DNA from: Paenibacillus sp. FSL H7-0737
GTDB taxonomy: Bacteria > Bacillota > Bacilli > Paenibacillales > Paenibacillaceae
NCBI RefSeq assembly: GCF_000758545.1
Contig: NZ_CP009279.1
Location: 4,960,001-5,024,000 of the forward strand
Direction of reading: 5' to 3'
Length of the DNA: 64,000 nt
In this document: positions 1 to 7,930 of the stretch, in pieces
Numbering within the stretch: the stretch's first letter is position 1
How the letters are laid out: every line of letters begins with the position of its first letter
Position numbers and translations under genes: made by a program
The notes under the pieces: generated by a model
Databases searched by the model: none
What the model was told of the DNA's origin: nothing
The model's input: the letters and a program-made list of their open reading frames with translations, nothing else

Positions 1-5
1 AACGC

Positions 6-145
6 AATCAGGGAATTCCTCCCTAATAATAAGGGGGATTCCTTTAATTGCTATCGAATCAGCAAAACTTTAGGGAGGTTTTCCCTGATTATTAATCTAA
101 TGACCAAAAATCCCGGAATTTCAGGGAGAAATTCCCCAATTACTC
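6..145. repeat. Dispersed triple-palindrome element, copy 1
   Basis: Three short imperfect palindromes with arms AGGGA and TCCCT lie at 10-24 (AGGGAATTCCTCCCT), 72-86 (AGGGAGGTTTTCCCT) and 123-137 (AGGGAGAAATTCCCC, last arm degenerate). A weaker unit is visible at 31-45. Start-to-start distances are 62 and 51 bases, the same as in the second copy at 12648-12786, while the spacers differ in sequence. It lies downstream of the GH112 operon. I see no ORF of its own and no transposase. Apart from this element I see nothing else in bases 1-250. Confidence 0.7.
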
Positions 146-250
146 TATCGAAGCGGTACAATTCAGGAAAGTTTGAGACAACAGCGGCCGCAAGTCCAAA
201 TGTTCTCCGTAGTTACGACTGACTCCTTAAATGTATGTCTTAAAGTGAAG

Positions 251-2419
251 TTACATATTCATATCCAGCCACACACTTTCCATTCCGTTCAATTCCAGCT
301 CTATTCTCAAATCGTTCTCCATCAGGATTGTCGTCTTTTGGGTCTCCGCTGTGTTATTTACAGCACAATAGCGGCCAGTCTCAGGGTAAGCATGACACTC
401 TACATTCGGATTCAATGAGAACCAAGAATACAATTGTTCCTCTTGATGTGCAGCCCAAAAGATCGCCCGGCTCAGTAATCTAGTATTCTGGATACTATAC
501 GGCAGCCCTGCAATATAAACGCCTCGACCCTGCCCAAATGAATTCACGGCAAGATTGCAGCTATTGTCGTGCACATCCAAGACTTGTGCTCCAATCTCCG
601 CTTGATAAATCATGGTCATCCCTTCACCATAATCAATGTCGCCTTCCAGATCTTCCGTAATGAAATGCTCCTTTACTGGCGTTACCTTAGGCTTATTAAC
701 GCTTGCTGTAAAACCCATTTCCTTTTGAACACCTAAAATATCTGCTAGTTGAAAGAGAACCCCTTGATGCTCATATGCCGTTGGATCACCAATTCCAATA
801 AAGCCGCCGCCTTGATGCACCCATTCACGAATGCTAGATACCACTTTCGGATCGCTCCAATGATCTCCGCCACTCCAAGAAGTATGGACATCACCCGCGT
901 TAATGATCACACCGATACTAGGATCAATCCCGTGTTGTCCAATATCATCAAAGCTTATAAATTCAATGTCGAAAGGCAAGCCTGCGAGTGACTCCAGTGC
1001 CCCTATGTAGGAATAACATCTTTGATTCCATAAAGAGTGAGCCACTTGGTGCGTCTGCCAGCTGCGAATGTAGCCCCAAGTATTAAGAATCGCCACTTTA
1101 AACGATGCTTTATACGGCTGAGTCCCTTCAGCATTTGCATGAATTCCTTTAAACTGAGTCGCAATCTCCGTCACATGATCAATAAAATTAGGGAATTGGT
1201 ACGCCAGACTTAGATATCCGCCATACCCCATTCTTCCAACCGATTTACGCATAAGTGCCCGGCGACATTTTATCCAGATCGGCATGGACTCTCCAACAGG
1301 ATCTCCACCTTCAAAGAATACATCTGGGAAGAAGTAAGGGTAGAACCGGGCTTCGGTATCCTTAATAGGAATATCCGCGATCATACGGGTCGTAACCCCA
1401 TCTCCGGCAGCCCCGACCACTGCATCTAGCCCAATCTCGGAAAAATATTTACCATAAGGCTCTGTCCCTGCCCAGTGATCCCCAAAGAACATAATGGCTT
1501 TCTTACCGAAATCATGCACCATATCAACACATTGTTTGGCATAACCTGCAATGAATTTCTGATTAAATTCCATCCAGTCCAAATACCTTGGCGTCGGATT
1601 CATAAACGGTGTATTATATCGTCCTTGATCCACAAAATCTTCCGCAGTCAGACGATATCCATAAGCTTGTTCAAACTGATCTAATGCTAATGGACTTACG
1701 CAGCTTAGATAGCCAAACCAATTAACTTGCTTCTCCTTACCTTCCTTATTAAAAATCAAGTCGAAATTATAAAAGAAGGTAGTAAAACGAACGATATCAG
1801 TCTTCGGATGCTTTGCTAGCCAATCTTTCAGCACCTTCAATACATGCTCTTGCGCCTCGGGATAACGAACATCCAGTGGTAAGCGATGCTCTTCCGTCCA
1901 GTTATTCGTGATGTGATTGTACATAGAGACCGGTTCCCAAATCTGATAGGCCAAGAAACTGACGGTATATTTGTGAAACTGTTCCGCCTGCTCAAGCGTG
2001 ACGATCCCCTCTGCATAACTCCAATGTGCCGAAGGTACTATTTCTCCTGTGGTCCGGTTTACAACCTGCCAATACTTTTTAATATCCACATCTGTATTAG
2101 GAACAAATTGATCTGCAAAAAAATCTGCCATAATATCAATGGTCTTCACCTTCGATGTCGCAATCAATGGTGCAGACATCAGATAAATCTGCTGTCTATA
2201 CTGTGGATGCTGCTTTGCCCACTCGTTGTCCTCACGTACCAGACAAAGCGTTGAATAGATTTGCAGACCCATATCAAGAATGTCCTGCGATAGACTCGTG
2301 CCATCACTGTCACGTACAGCATCTACGCCCCATCTCTCTACAAGATCGGCTATGACCTCTTCCATTCCTGTTTCACCAGGTAGTGTAAATCTTCCTTTGT
2401 CCACACAAATTCCCTCCAT
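251..2419 (-). CDS. 1,3-beta-galactosyl-N-acetylhexosamine phosphorylase (GH112)
   Basis: Cytoplasmic enzyme that splits lacto-N-biose or galacto-N-biose with phosphate to galactose 1-phosphate and the N-acetylhexosamine. At 722 residues it has the usual GH112 length. The N-terminus carries the family pattern GRFTLPGE followed by WGVDAVRDSDGT (about residues 9-41). FFGDHWAGTEPY (about 311-322) contains D314, which lines up with the proton-donor Asp of the bifidobacterial enzyme. A GATase-like domain follows in the second half. It is the last gene of a minus-strand operon behind a lipoprotein and two permeases, which implies import of the disaccharide before phosphorolysis. Whether it prefers GlcNAc- or GalNAc-linked substrate cannot be read from the sequence. 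Confidence 0.93.
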   Translation of the reverse strand: MEGICVDKGRFTLPGETGMEEVIADLVERWGVDAVRDSDGTSLSQDILDMGLQIYSTLCLVREDNEWAKQHPQYRQQIYLMSAPLIATSKVKTIDIMADFFADQFVPNTDVDIKKYWQVVNRTTGEIVPSAHWSYAEGIVTLEQAEQFHKYTVSFLAYQIWEPVSMYNHITNNWTEEHRLPLDVRYPEAQEHVLKVLKDWLAKHPKTDIVRFTTFFYNFDLIFNKEGKEKQVNWFGYLSCVSPLALDQFEQAYGYRLTAEDFVDQGRYNTPFMNPTPRYLDWMEFNQKFIAGYAKQCVDMVHDFGKKAIMFFGDHWAGTEPYGKYFSEIGLDAVVGAAGDGVTTRMIADIPIKDTEARFYPYFFPDVFFEGGDPVGESMPIWIKCRRALMRKSVGRMGYGGYLSLAYQFPNFIDHVTEIATQFKGIHANAEGTQPYKASFKVAILNTWGYIRSWQTHQVAHSLWNQRCYSYIGALESLAGLPFDIEFISFDDIGQHGIDPSIGVIINAGDVHTSWSGGDHWSDPKVVSSIREWVHQGGGFIGIGDPTAYEHQGVLFQLADILGVQKEMGFTASVNKPKVTPVKEHFITEDLEGDIDYGEGMTMIYQAEIGAQVLDVHDNSCNLAVNSFGQGRGVYIAGLPYSIQNTRLLSRAIFWAAHQEEQLYSWFSLNPNVECHAYPETGRYCAVNNTAETQKTTILMENDLRIELELNGMESVWLDMNM

Positions 2420-2430
2420 GACTTTGTAGT

Positions 2431-3285
2431 TCAGCCCTTAATTCCACCAGCGCTTATTCCTTGGAGCAATTGTTTTTGTCCTACCACATATAGGAGAATC
2501 GTTGGAATGAGTACCAAGATCAATGCGGCAAATAGTGCGCTCCAATCTGTAGCATACCTTTGAACCTCAAACAGATTGGCTAAACCCACCGGTAATGTTT
2601 TTTTGCTATCCGTTTGAATTAGAACTAATGCCAGTGGATACTCATTCCAAAAGCCCATCGCTGCCAGCATACAGACCGTTACAATTCCCGGCTTAGCTAG
2701 TGGCGCAATGATTCTGACGAGTACCCCTGTATTCCCGCAACCGTCAATCTTGGCGGCCTCTTCATAATCTCTAGGGACAGATCGCAGAAATCCGCTTAAC
2801 ACAAAGATCGCAAAAGGAAACTGAAGGACAGCATAGATCAAACCGAGCATCCCGCGATTGTCCAGCATCCCGAAAGAATTCACCTGAATAAATAAAGGAA
2901 CCATGATATAAGAAGCTTGGAGAAAGATACAGGCCATATAAATATTAAGAATCATTTTGGAACCCCAAAACTTAAATCTCGTTAATACATAAGCTATAGG
3001 GACCACAAAAATAACTAGAATCGCAGTGGAAAGTACCACTAGAAAGATAGAATTCAGGAAATAACTTCCCATCTTAGATTTCTGAAAAGCACGTACATAG
3101 TTATCCAAGTGTAAGGCTTGTGGAAAGGAGAAAGGATCGGTTAGAAATTCCGTGTTGCTCTTAAATGAGGCTAAAAGATTCCATACAAACGGATATAACA
3201 AAACAATAGTAGCCACAATCAGAAACAGCCGAGTGATCCAATTGATAATGTTTATTTTTATAAGACTCTGTTGATTACTATTCAC
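2431..3285 (-). CDS. Sugar ABC transporter permease, MalG type
   Basis: Inner-membrane permease of a CUT1 importer, 284 residues with about six hydrophobic segments. The EAA loop appears as EEAAKIDGCGNTGVLVRI (about 178-195), where the ATPase docks. The C-terminus QKQLLQGISAGGIKG is typical for MalG/LplC proteins. The start is GTG with a purine-rich site lying in the end of the preceding permease gene, so translation is probably coupled. It pairs with the MalF-type permease upstream and the lipoprotein at 4327-5805. No ATPase gene is present in the operon. Confidence 0.9.
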   Translation of the reverse strand: MNSNQQSLIKINIINWITRLFLIVATIVLLYPFVWNLLASFKSNTEFLTDPFSFPQALHLDNYVRAFQKSKMGSYFLNSIFLVVLSTAILVIFVVPIAYVLTRFKFWGSKMILNIYMACIFLQASYIMVPLFIQVNSFGMLDNRGMLGLIYAVLQFPFAIFVLSGFLRSVPRDYEEAAKIDGCGNTGVLVRIIAPLAKPGIVTVCMLAAMGFWNEYPLALVLIQTDSKKTLPVGLANLFEVQRYATDWSALFAALILVLIPTILLYVVGQKQLLQGISAGGIKG

Positions 3286-3294
3286 CCTTCTCCC

Positions 3295-4236
3295 CTACCC
3301 TTCTGCTCGATTTGTAAGTAGTCTAGACAGAAAAGAAAGGACAAAGGCAAACGCAAGCGTAAAAATCGCGATAGCCATGGCATAACCAAAGTTCGCATTT
3401 TGGAACCCTTGAGTGTACATGTAATGGAGTAATACAGTAGTACCACCTGCCGGTCCACCGCCGGTCATGATTGTTACGACGATAAAGCTTAAATTGATCG
3501 TACCCGCCAGGGACAGCACGAAGGTTATTCCAATGATTTCTTTTAACAGTGGGATCGTAATGCTGACAAGCTTCCGGAAATACCCTGCACCATCAATGGT
3601 CGCCGACTCGAACACATCCGCAGAAATCCCATCTATTGCAGCGATATACATCACCATATAGTAACCAACCGCCTGCCAGATCAGAGTGACCGCAACGCAC
3701 CATAATGCAGTTCGGCTATCCCCAAGCCAAGTCATAGTCAGTTGATCCAGCCCAATACTTGAGAGAATATTGTTCAAGATCCCCATGTTCGGATGAAACA
3801 CAAAGGACCATATGATCCCGACTACCGTCAAAGAGATAATGCTTGGGAAAAAGAATACCGTCCGGTAAAAGCCTCTCTCTTTCAGCTTCGTCTGCGTCAA
3901 TAGAAAAGCAAGCACTAAGCCAAAGGCTAAGGTAACCACCGGCACGACCAGCATCAGCTTGAACGTATTACTAAGCGCTTTGAGGAACATCTCATCTTGG
4001 AACATATATTTATAGTTATCCAGAAAGATAAACTTGTTCTCATCACTCATCCCGGTTGCATCCGTAAAAGACATAACGAATGCCCGAAAGGTTGGAATGA
4101 TCATAAATACGAGAGTCAACAGGAGCGCAGGAATGGTACATACGGCTATGAATAGCTTCGGATTTTTAGTTTTCGTTGACTTAGTCTTTAATTTTCTGTT
4201 TCTAGGAGCTACTTCCGTTAGTTGCATCTCAGACAT
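3295..4236 (-). CDS. Sugar ABC transporter permease, MalF type
   Basis: Second membrane subunit of the importer. I chose the ATG at 4236 (MSEMQLTEV) because GAGGAG sits eight bases upstream; a GTG three codons earlier touches that site. A basic cytoplasmic N-terminus of about 25 residues precedes six hydrophobic segments. The EAA loop reads ESATIDGAGYFRKLVSITIP, as expected for the family. It is separated from the lipoprotein gene by a 13-bp stem hairpin (4260-4308) and lies only 9 bases before the next permease. Confidence 0.9.
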   Translation of the reverse strand: MSEMQLTEVAPRNRKLKTKSTKTKNPKLFIAVCTIPALLLTLVFMIIPTFRAFVMSFTDATGMSDENKFIFLDNYKYMFQDEMFLKALSNTFKLMLVVPVVTLAFGLVLAFLLTQTKLKERGFYRTVFFFPSIISLTVVGIIWSFVFHPNMGILNNILSSIGLDQLTMTWLGDSRTALWCVAVTLIWQAVGYYMVMYIAAIDGISADVFESATIDGAGYFRKLVSITIPLLKEIIGITFVLSLAGTINLSFIVVTIMTGGGPAGGTTVLLHYMYTQGFQNANFGYAMAIAIFTLAFAFVLSFLSRLLTNRAEG

Positions 4237-4259
4237 CTTTCTCACTCCTCTTCATGCAA

Positions 4260-4308
4260 AATGCATCCTGTTCATAGATGTCTGTATCCATTCTTAACAG
4301 GATGCATT
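4260..4308 (-). promoter_or_regulatory. Intercistronic hairpin between lipoprotein and permease genes
   Basis: Perfect 13-base inverted repeat AATGCATCCTGTT / AACAGGATGCATT around a 23-base loop, in the gap between the substrate-binding protein and the first permease. There is no T-run on the minus strand, so it is more likely an mRNA stability or processing element, or a leaky terminator. Such a structure would allow more binding protein than permease. The function is inferred. Confidence 0.65.
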
Positions 4309-4326
4309 GGCATGAGATGCTATAAA

Positions 4327-5805
4327 TTATTTACTAGCTGCTTTCTCTTTACGAATCTGTGCAAAAGCTTTTTCAACATTATCCATCCATTGGTCAGTGG
4401 TCATTTGACCTGTCATGACTGGCGTCATCGTATTCTTGAACATTTCAGTGACTACACTAACTTTGGAGCCCTTCGGTAAGGATTGCCAGCCTTGCAGAAT
4501 TGAAATGGAACCATTGTAAGCCTCAAACATGTCATATACACCTTTGGTCAAGTATGGCTTCGACAGCTCCTTCGCACCATTAAGTGCGTACGCACCATTA
4601 GCTTTTTCCGCGAATAATTTAACGGACTCATCCGTATACAGGAACTTTAAGAATTCTTTAGCCAGCTCTGGATTTTTAGCTTTTGCAGGAATGGAGAATT
4701 GCTCATAGCTGGAAAGTACGTACTTCTGATCTCCTTTATTAAATACAGGGACGGTTGTCATCCCAAATTCAAAGCCATTCTCCCTTGGTGAATCCTTCAT
4801 TTCATTTTCCATCCAGTTGCCGTTTACAATAAACAACGCTTTCCCCATCATCATATCAGTCTGCGATTGGGTATGGTTCAAGGCAACTGTGCCATCCATC
4901 AGATATCCGTCTTTAGATATTTTGTAGAATATATCCAATACTTTTTTGATCGTATCGTTCTTAAATGAACCTTCCTCATAAGCAAAGACTTTATCTAACG
5001 TTTCTTTACCGCCCGCACTAGCAATCGCAGGATACAGAATTTCTTCCAAATAGTCCGGATAGATACCTTGGTAAGTGAACAACGCTCTTTTCGTTTTCGT
5101 TCCATCTGCATTGACCAAGAAGTTCTCTTCTTTTTTCAGCTCATCGCCTAATGCAAAGAACTCGTCCCAAGTCTCAGGAACACTCCAGCCTTTTTCCGCG
5201 AACAAAGTTTTGTTGTAAATCAAGCCCATCGGTCCAGCGTTAAAAGGTGCCAGATAGATCTTCCCGTCTTGATACGGCTGAAATCTTGTGCTGTCCAGCA
5301 TTCCTGGAAGAATCATATCCTTTAGCGTCTCATCTTTATCTAAGGCCTTGCTTTCGAATACATCAGTGATGTCTAGAAGTCCTTTTTCTTTAATCAGGGA
5401 AAGCATAATCCCACTTTGCTCTGTATCCGTAACAGATAGGAAGTCAGGAGGATTACCGGCAACAATCTGTGGTCTGATCACTTCACCAACCTTAGGGTTG
5501 ATCGTCATATTCACTTTTACCCCTGGATAAGTACTCTCGAATTTACTGACAATTTCATTCCAATAATCGGCGCCATATCCACCTTGGAATACAGCAATAC
5601 TCAGTTCCTTGTTATCAAAATCCTTCTTAGCATCCTCTTTAGAAGTATTCTCGGCGTTCGTTGTACTTGTCGCTTCCGCTGTACTCGTAGCTTTTGTAGA
5701 ATTCGAATCCTTTGAGGCAGCTGGTGTATTCGTGCTATTCCCACAACCAATCAACCCCACACCCAGCAGCGTAACTGCTAATAACGTACTCATTGTCTTT
5801 CTCAT
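4327..5805 (-). CDS. Extracellular sugar-binding lipoprotein (GH112 locus)
   Basis: Family 1 solute-binding protein of a CUT1 ABC importer, 492 residues. It has a lipoprotein signal peptide with lipobox LIGC (Cys about residue 21), then a Ser/Thr/Ala-rich linker, then the mature domain beginning near ELSIAVFQGGYGADYW. The start ATG has AGGAGGG close upstream. It is the first gene of the operon that ends with GH112 phosphorylase, so lacto-N-biose or galacto-N-biose type sugars are the likely cargo. A sigma-A-like promoter (5883-5911) and a cre-like site (5858-5872) lie upstream. Confidence 0.92.
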   Translation of the reverse strand: MRKTMSTLLAVTLLGVGLIGCGNSTNTPAASKDSNSTKATSTAEATSTTNAENTSKEDAKKDFDNKELSIAVFQGGYGADYWNEIVSKFESTYPGVKVNMTINPKVGEVIRPQIVAGNPPDFLSVTDTEQSGIMLSLIKEKGLLDITDVFESKALDKDETLKDMILPGMLDSTRFQPYQDGKIYLAPFNAGPMGLIYNKTLFAEKGWSVPETWDEFFALGDELKKEENFLVNADGTKTKRALFTYQGIYPDYLEEILYPAIASAGGKETLDKVFAYEEGSFKNDTIKKVLDIFYKISKDGYLMDGTVALNHTQSQTDMMMGKALFIVNGNWMENEMKDSPRENGFEFGMTTVPVFNKGDQKYVLSSYEQFSIPAKAKNPELAKEFLKFLYTDESVKLFAEKANGAYALNGAKELSKPYLTKGVYDMFEAYNGSISILQGWQSLPKGSKVSVVTEMFKNTMTPVMTGQMTTDQWMDNVEKAFAQIRKEKAASK

Positions 5806-5857
5806 AAACGCCCTCCTTAAGATGTTCTTGCTAATGACCCAACCACAGATTAAATAT

Positions 5858-5872
5858 TGAAAACGCTTTATC
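5858..5872. promoter_or_regulatory. Candidate cre site (CcpA operator)
   Basis: TGAAAACGCTTTATC matches the Bacillus cre consensus TGWAARCGYTWNCW closely. It lies between the predicted promoter and the start of the lipoprotein gene, a position where bound CcpA would block transcription. This is carbon catabolite repression by inference. Confidence 0.7.
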
Positions 5873-5882
5873 TGATAAATTA

Positions 5883-5911
5883 AGTATAGAAGTGTTTACG
5901 TTTTATTTACA
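5883..5911 (-). promoter_or_regulatory. Predicted sigma-A promoter of the GH112 operon
   Basis: Read on the minus strand, TGTAAA and TATACT are separated by 17 bases. The -35 box is weak, which fits a promoter needing activation by the neighbouring YesN-type regulator. The rest of the 329-base gap 5806-6134 is AT-rich, and apart from this promoter and the cre-like site I could not assign sites for the divergent kinase gene. Confidence 0.45.
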
Positions 5912-6134
5912 TTTACAATACAAACTTACCTATGTATTATTTTATCCATCTATCATTCAGGTTTCAGATATGCTTATTCATCAGGATCACATGTCTTGTA
6001 AACTTAGCGGTTAAAGGAATGGATAATACTAACGATTCCATAGATTATTCTTGCTTTTCGCCCATGCATATATATTCCATTCTTCTTTTTATGTTAACTT
6101 GTAAGTAAAGGATATCGAATGGGAGGTCATCCAC

Positions 6135-7925
6135 CTGAGTCATAACAAAGGGAAGCGGTATTTTCCTAGTCCCCCACAAATCATAAGAAAAATTAAAATT
6201 CAAAATCGCTTAACCGTTATCTTCTTAATCGTTTCCGTGATTCCAATCATCTTTATAGGTTTCTATTCCTATACTATCTACTCCAAATCCATTAACAATA
6301 AATTAAGCAAATCTACCTTTCAGGCTTTGACACTGCTCAATCGAACGATGTTAAGCGAGCTTAATAACTATCAATATCTTGCCGGATCTGTTTCTACCAA
6401 TCCTATTATTCAGGAGCGTTTAACGGCAGCACCTAATGAACCCGCTCCTAGCAATGCTACCATTAACCACGCTATGGATAATGTGTACAGAACCATTTAT
6501 CCGGGATATGTTCAGAACGTTCGGATCATAGATTCCAAGAACGAACCTATTTATGAATTAGGCTATGATGGCATTCCCAATCCAAAGTATGGGGAAATCA
6601 TGAAACAGGTAGATCTGAATGCCCCTTATGACAGTCTTAATTATGTAAAAAGCTATCGTGCTTCCCATACGATTGTCCTGGGGCGTAAAATTTTTGATCA
6701 AGAAGACATTGGCGTTCCATTAGGTTATGTGTTTGTTTTTATCGGCGGGGAGTTATTCTCAAAAGTCATTCTTTCCAGTGTGGACTTAGGAACAGGTTCT
6801 AATCTGCTTATCATGAATAGAGAAGGAATAGTGATGTCCTCCAACCTAAAGGGTACAACACTTGGAGAAGCGTATGATAAAGGTCAACTGTTTAAGCAAA
6901 TCAAGGAACAAGAGGCACAGAAGAACCATTCCTTTCAAGGCTTAGTCAATGGCAAAATGCATCAGATCTCCTATATCAATAATAATCAATTAGGCTGGTA
7001 CATGATTTCTACGGTTCCTTTCTCTTATATTAATTCTGAGACAAGTAAAATCACCACTGGACTCCTTATCGTCGTCAGCATCATTGTAATCCTTTGTATC
7101 CTAATTATCATCGTTTTGTATAAAAGCATCCTAAAGCCTATCAAACAAATTATTGTCTTCTGTAATCAAATTTTTTATGGCAATTTATCCAATCGTATAG
7201 AAGATCACAGCAACGATGAGATGGGTGTTCTTGCTAATAGGATTAATAGCATGGTCAGCCGGATTGAGCAACTGATAGAGGATCAGCAGAAAGATCAAAA
7301 GAGGCAGCGTTCGCTTGAATTACAAATGCTACAATCACAGATTAACCCTCATTTTTTATTCAACACTCTAAATTCCTTGCGATGGCTCGCAATGATTAAC
7401 CAGGTTCCGGTGTTAAGTGATGGTATCTCCTCTCTCGCAGAATTACTGCGCAGTACCATCATCGATCAAGATGAGGAAATAACCATCAAACAAGAGCTTA
7501 ATAATCTGGACAATTACTTTGCTATTCAAAAAATACGTTATGCTGATCGATTTGACGTTGAATATGATCTAGATGAATCGGTATTACATAGTCTGATCCC
7601 TAAACTTATTCTGCAGCCGATCGCTGAGAACGCTATCATCCATGGGGTTACGGATATTGGAGGAAAAGTTCTTATCCGCATTAAGGCTTACGCAAAAAAT
7701 GAATACACACTTGTTATAGAAATCATTGATAACGGAAAAGGCTTTGATACGAAAAAATCGGAAAAGGCTGATACGCTGTCCGGTATCGGAATTTCTAATG
7801 TAGCCGATCGCATTAAGCTTCAATATGGTGAGAGCTACGGACTATTCATCACAAGCTTGGTGGGTCAAGGAACCTGTTGCCGCCTGATTATCCCCAAACA
7901 AACCTACGAAGAAGATAAGGGGTGA
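6135..7925 (+). CDS. YesM-type sensor histidine kinase, likely CTG start
   Basis: Membrane sensor kinase that would detect the sugar status for the neighbouring importer. From the CTG it is 596 residues: an N-terminal membrane helix (VIFLIVSVIPIIFIGFYSY), a large extracellular dCache-like region, a second helix, HAMP, the His_kinase motif QINPHFLFN (His about 406) and a HATPase domain ending with GIGISNVADRI. The only ordinary start in frame is GTG at 6237, which would cut the first helix in half and has no ribosome binding site. No ATG, GTG or TTG lies between 6237 and the upstream in-frame stop at 6102, whereas GGGAGG at 6121-6126 sits eight bases before CTG 6135. It overlaps or abuts the response regulator gene. 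Confidence 0.85.
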   Translation: MSHNKGKRYFPSPPQIIRKIKIQNRLTVIFLIVSVIPIIFIGFYSYTIYSKSINNKLSKSTFQALTLLNRTMLSELNNYQYLAGSVSTNPIIQERLTAAPNEPAPSNATINHAMDNVYRTIYPGYVQNVRIIDSKNEPIYELGYDGIPNPKYGEIMKQVDLNAPYDSLNYVKSYRASHTIVLGRKIFDQEDIGVPLGYVFVFIGGELFSKVILSSVDLGTGSNLLIMNREGIVMSSNLKGTTLGEAYDKGQLFKQIKEQEAQKNHSFQGLVNGKMHQISYINNNQLGWYMISTVPFSYINSETSKITTGLLIVVSIIVILCILIIIVLYKSILKPIKQIIVFCNQIFYGNLSNRIEDHSNDEMGVLANRINSMVSRIEQLIEDQQKDQKRQRSLELQMLQSQINPHFLFNTLNSLRWLAMINQVPVLSDGISSLAELLRSTIIDQDEEITIKQELNNLDNYFAIQKIRYADRFDVEYDLDESVLHSLIPKLILQPIAENAIIHGVTDIGGKVLIRIKAYAKNEYTLVIEIIDNGKGFDTKKSEKADTLSGIGISNVADRIKLQYGESYGLFITSLVGQGTCCRLIIPKQTYEEDKG

Positions 7926-7930
7926 TACTA

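Noticed and set aside
6-145. CRISPR-like array from the regular short repeats
   Set aside because: Units are 15-base palindromes of varying sequence at unequal spacing, with no cas genes.
5609-5860. Plus-strand ORF over the lipoprotein signal region
   Set aside because: Antisense shadow of the lipoprotein linker, with no ribosome binding site and no family signal.
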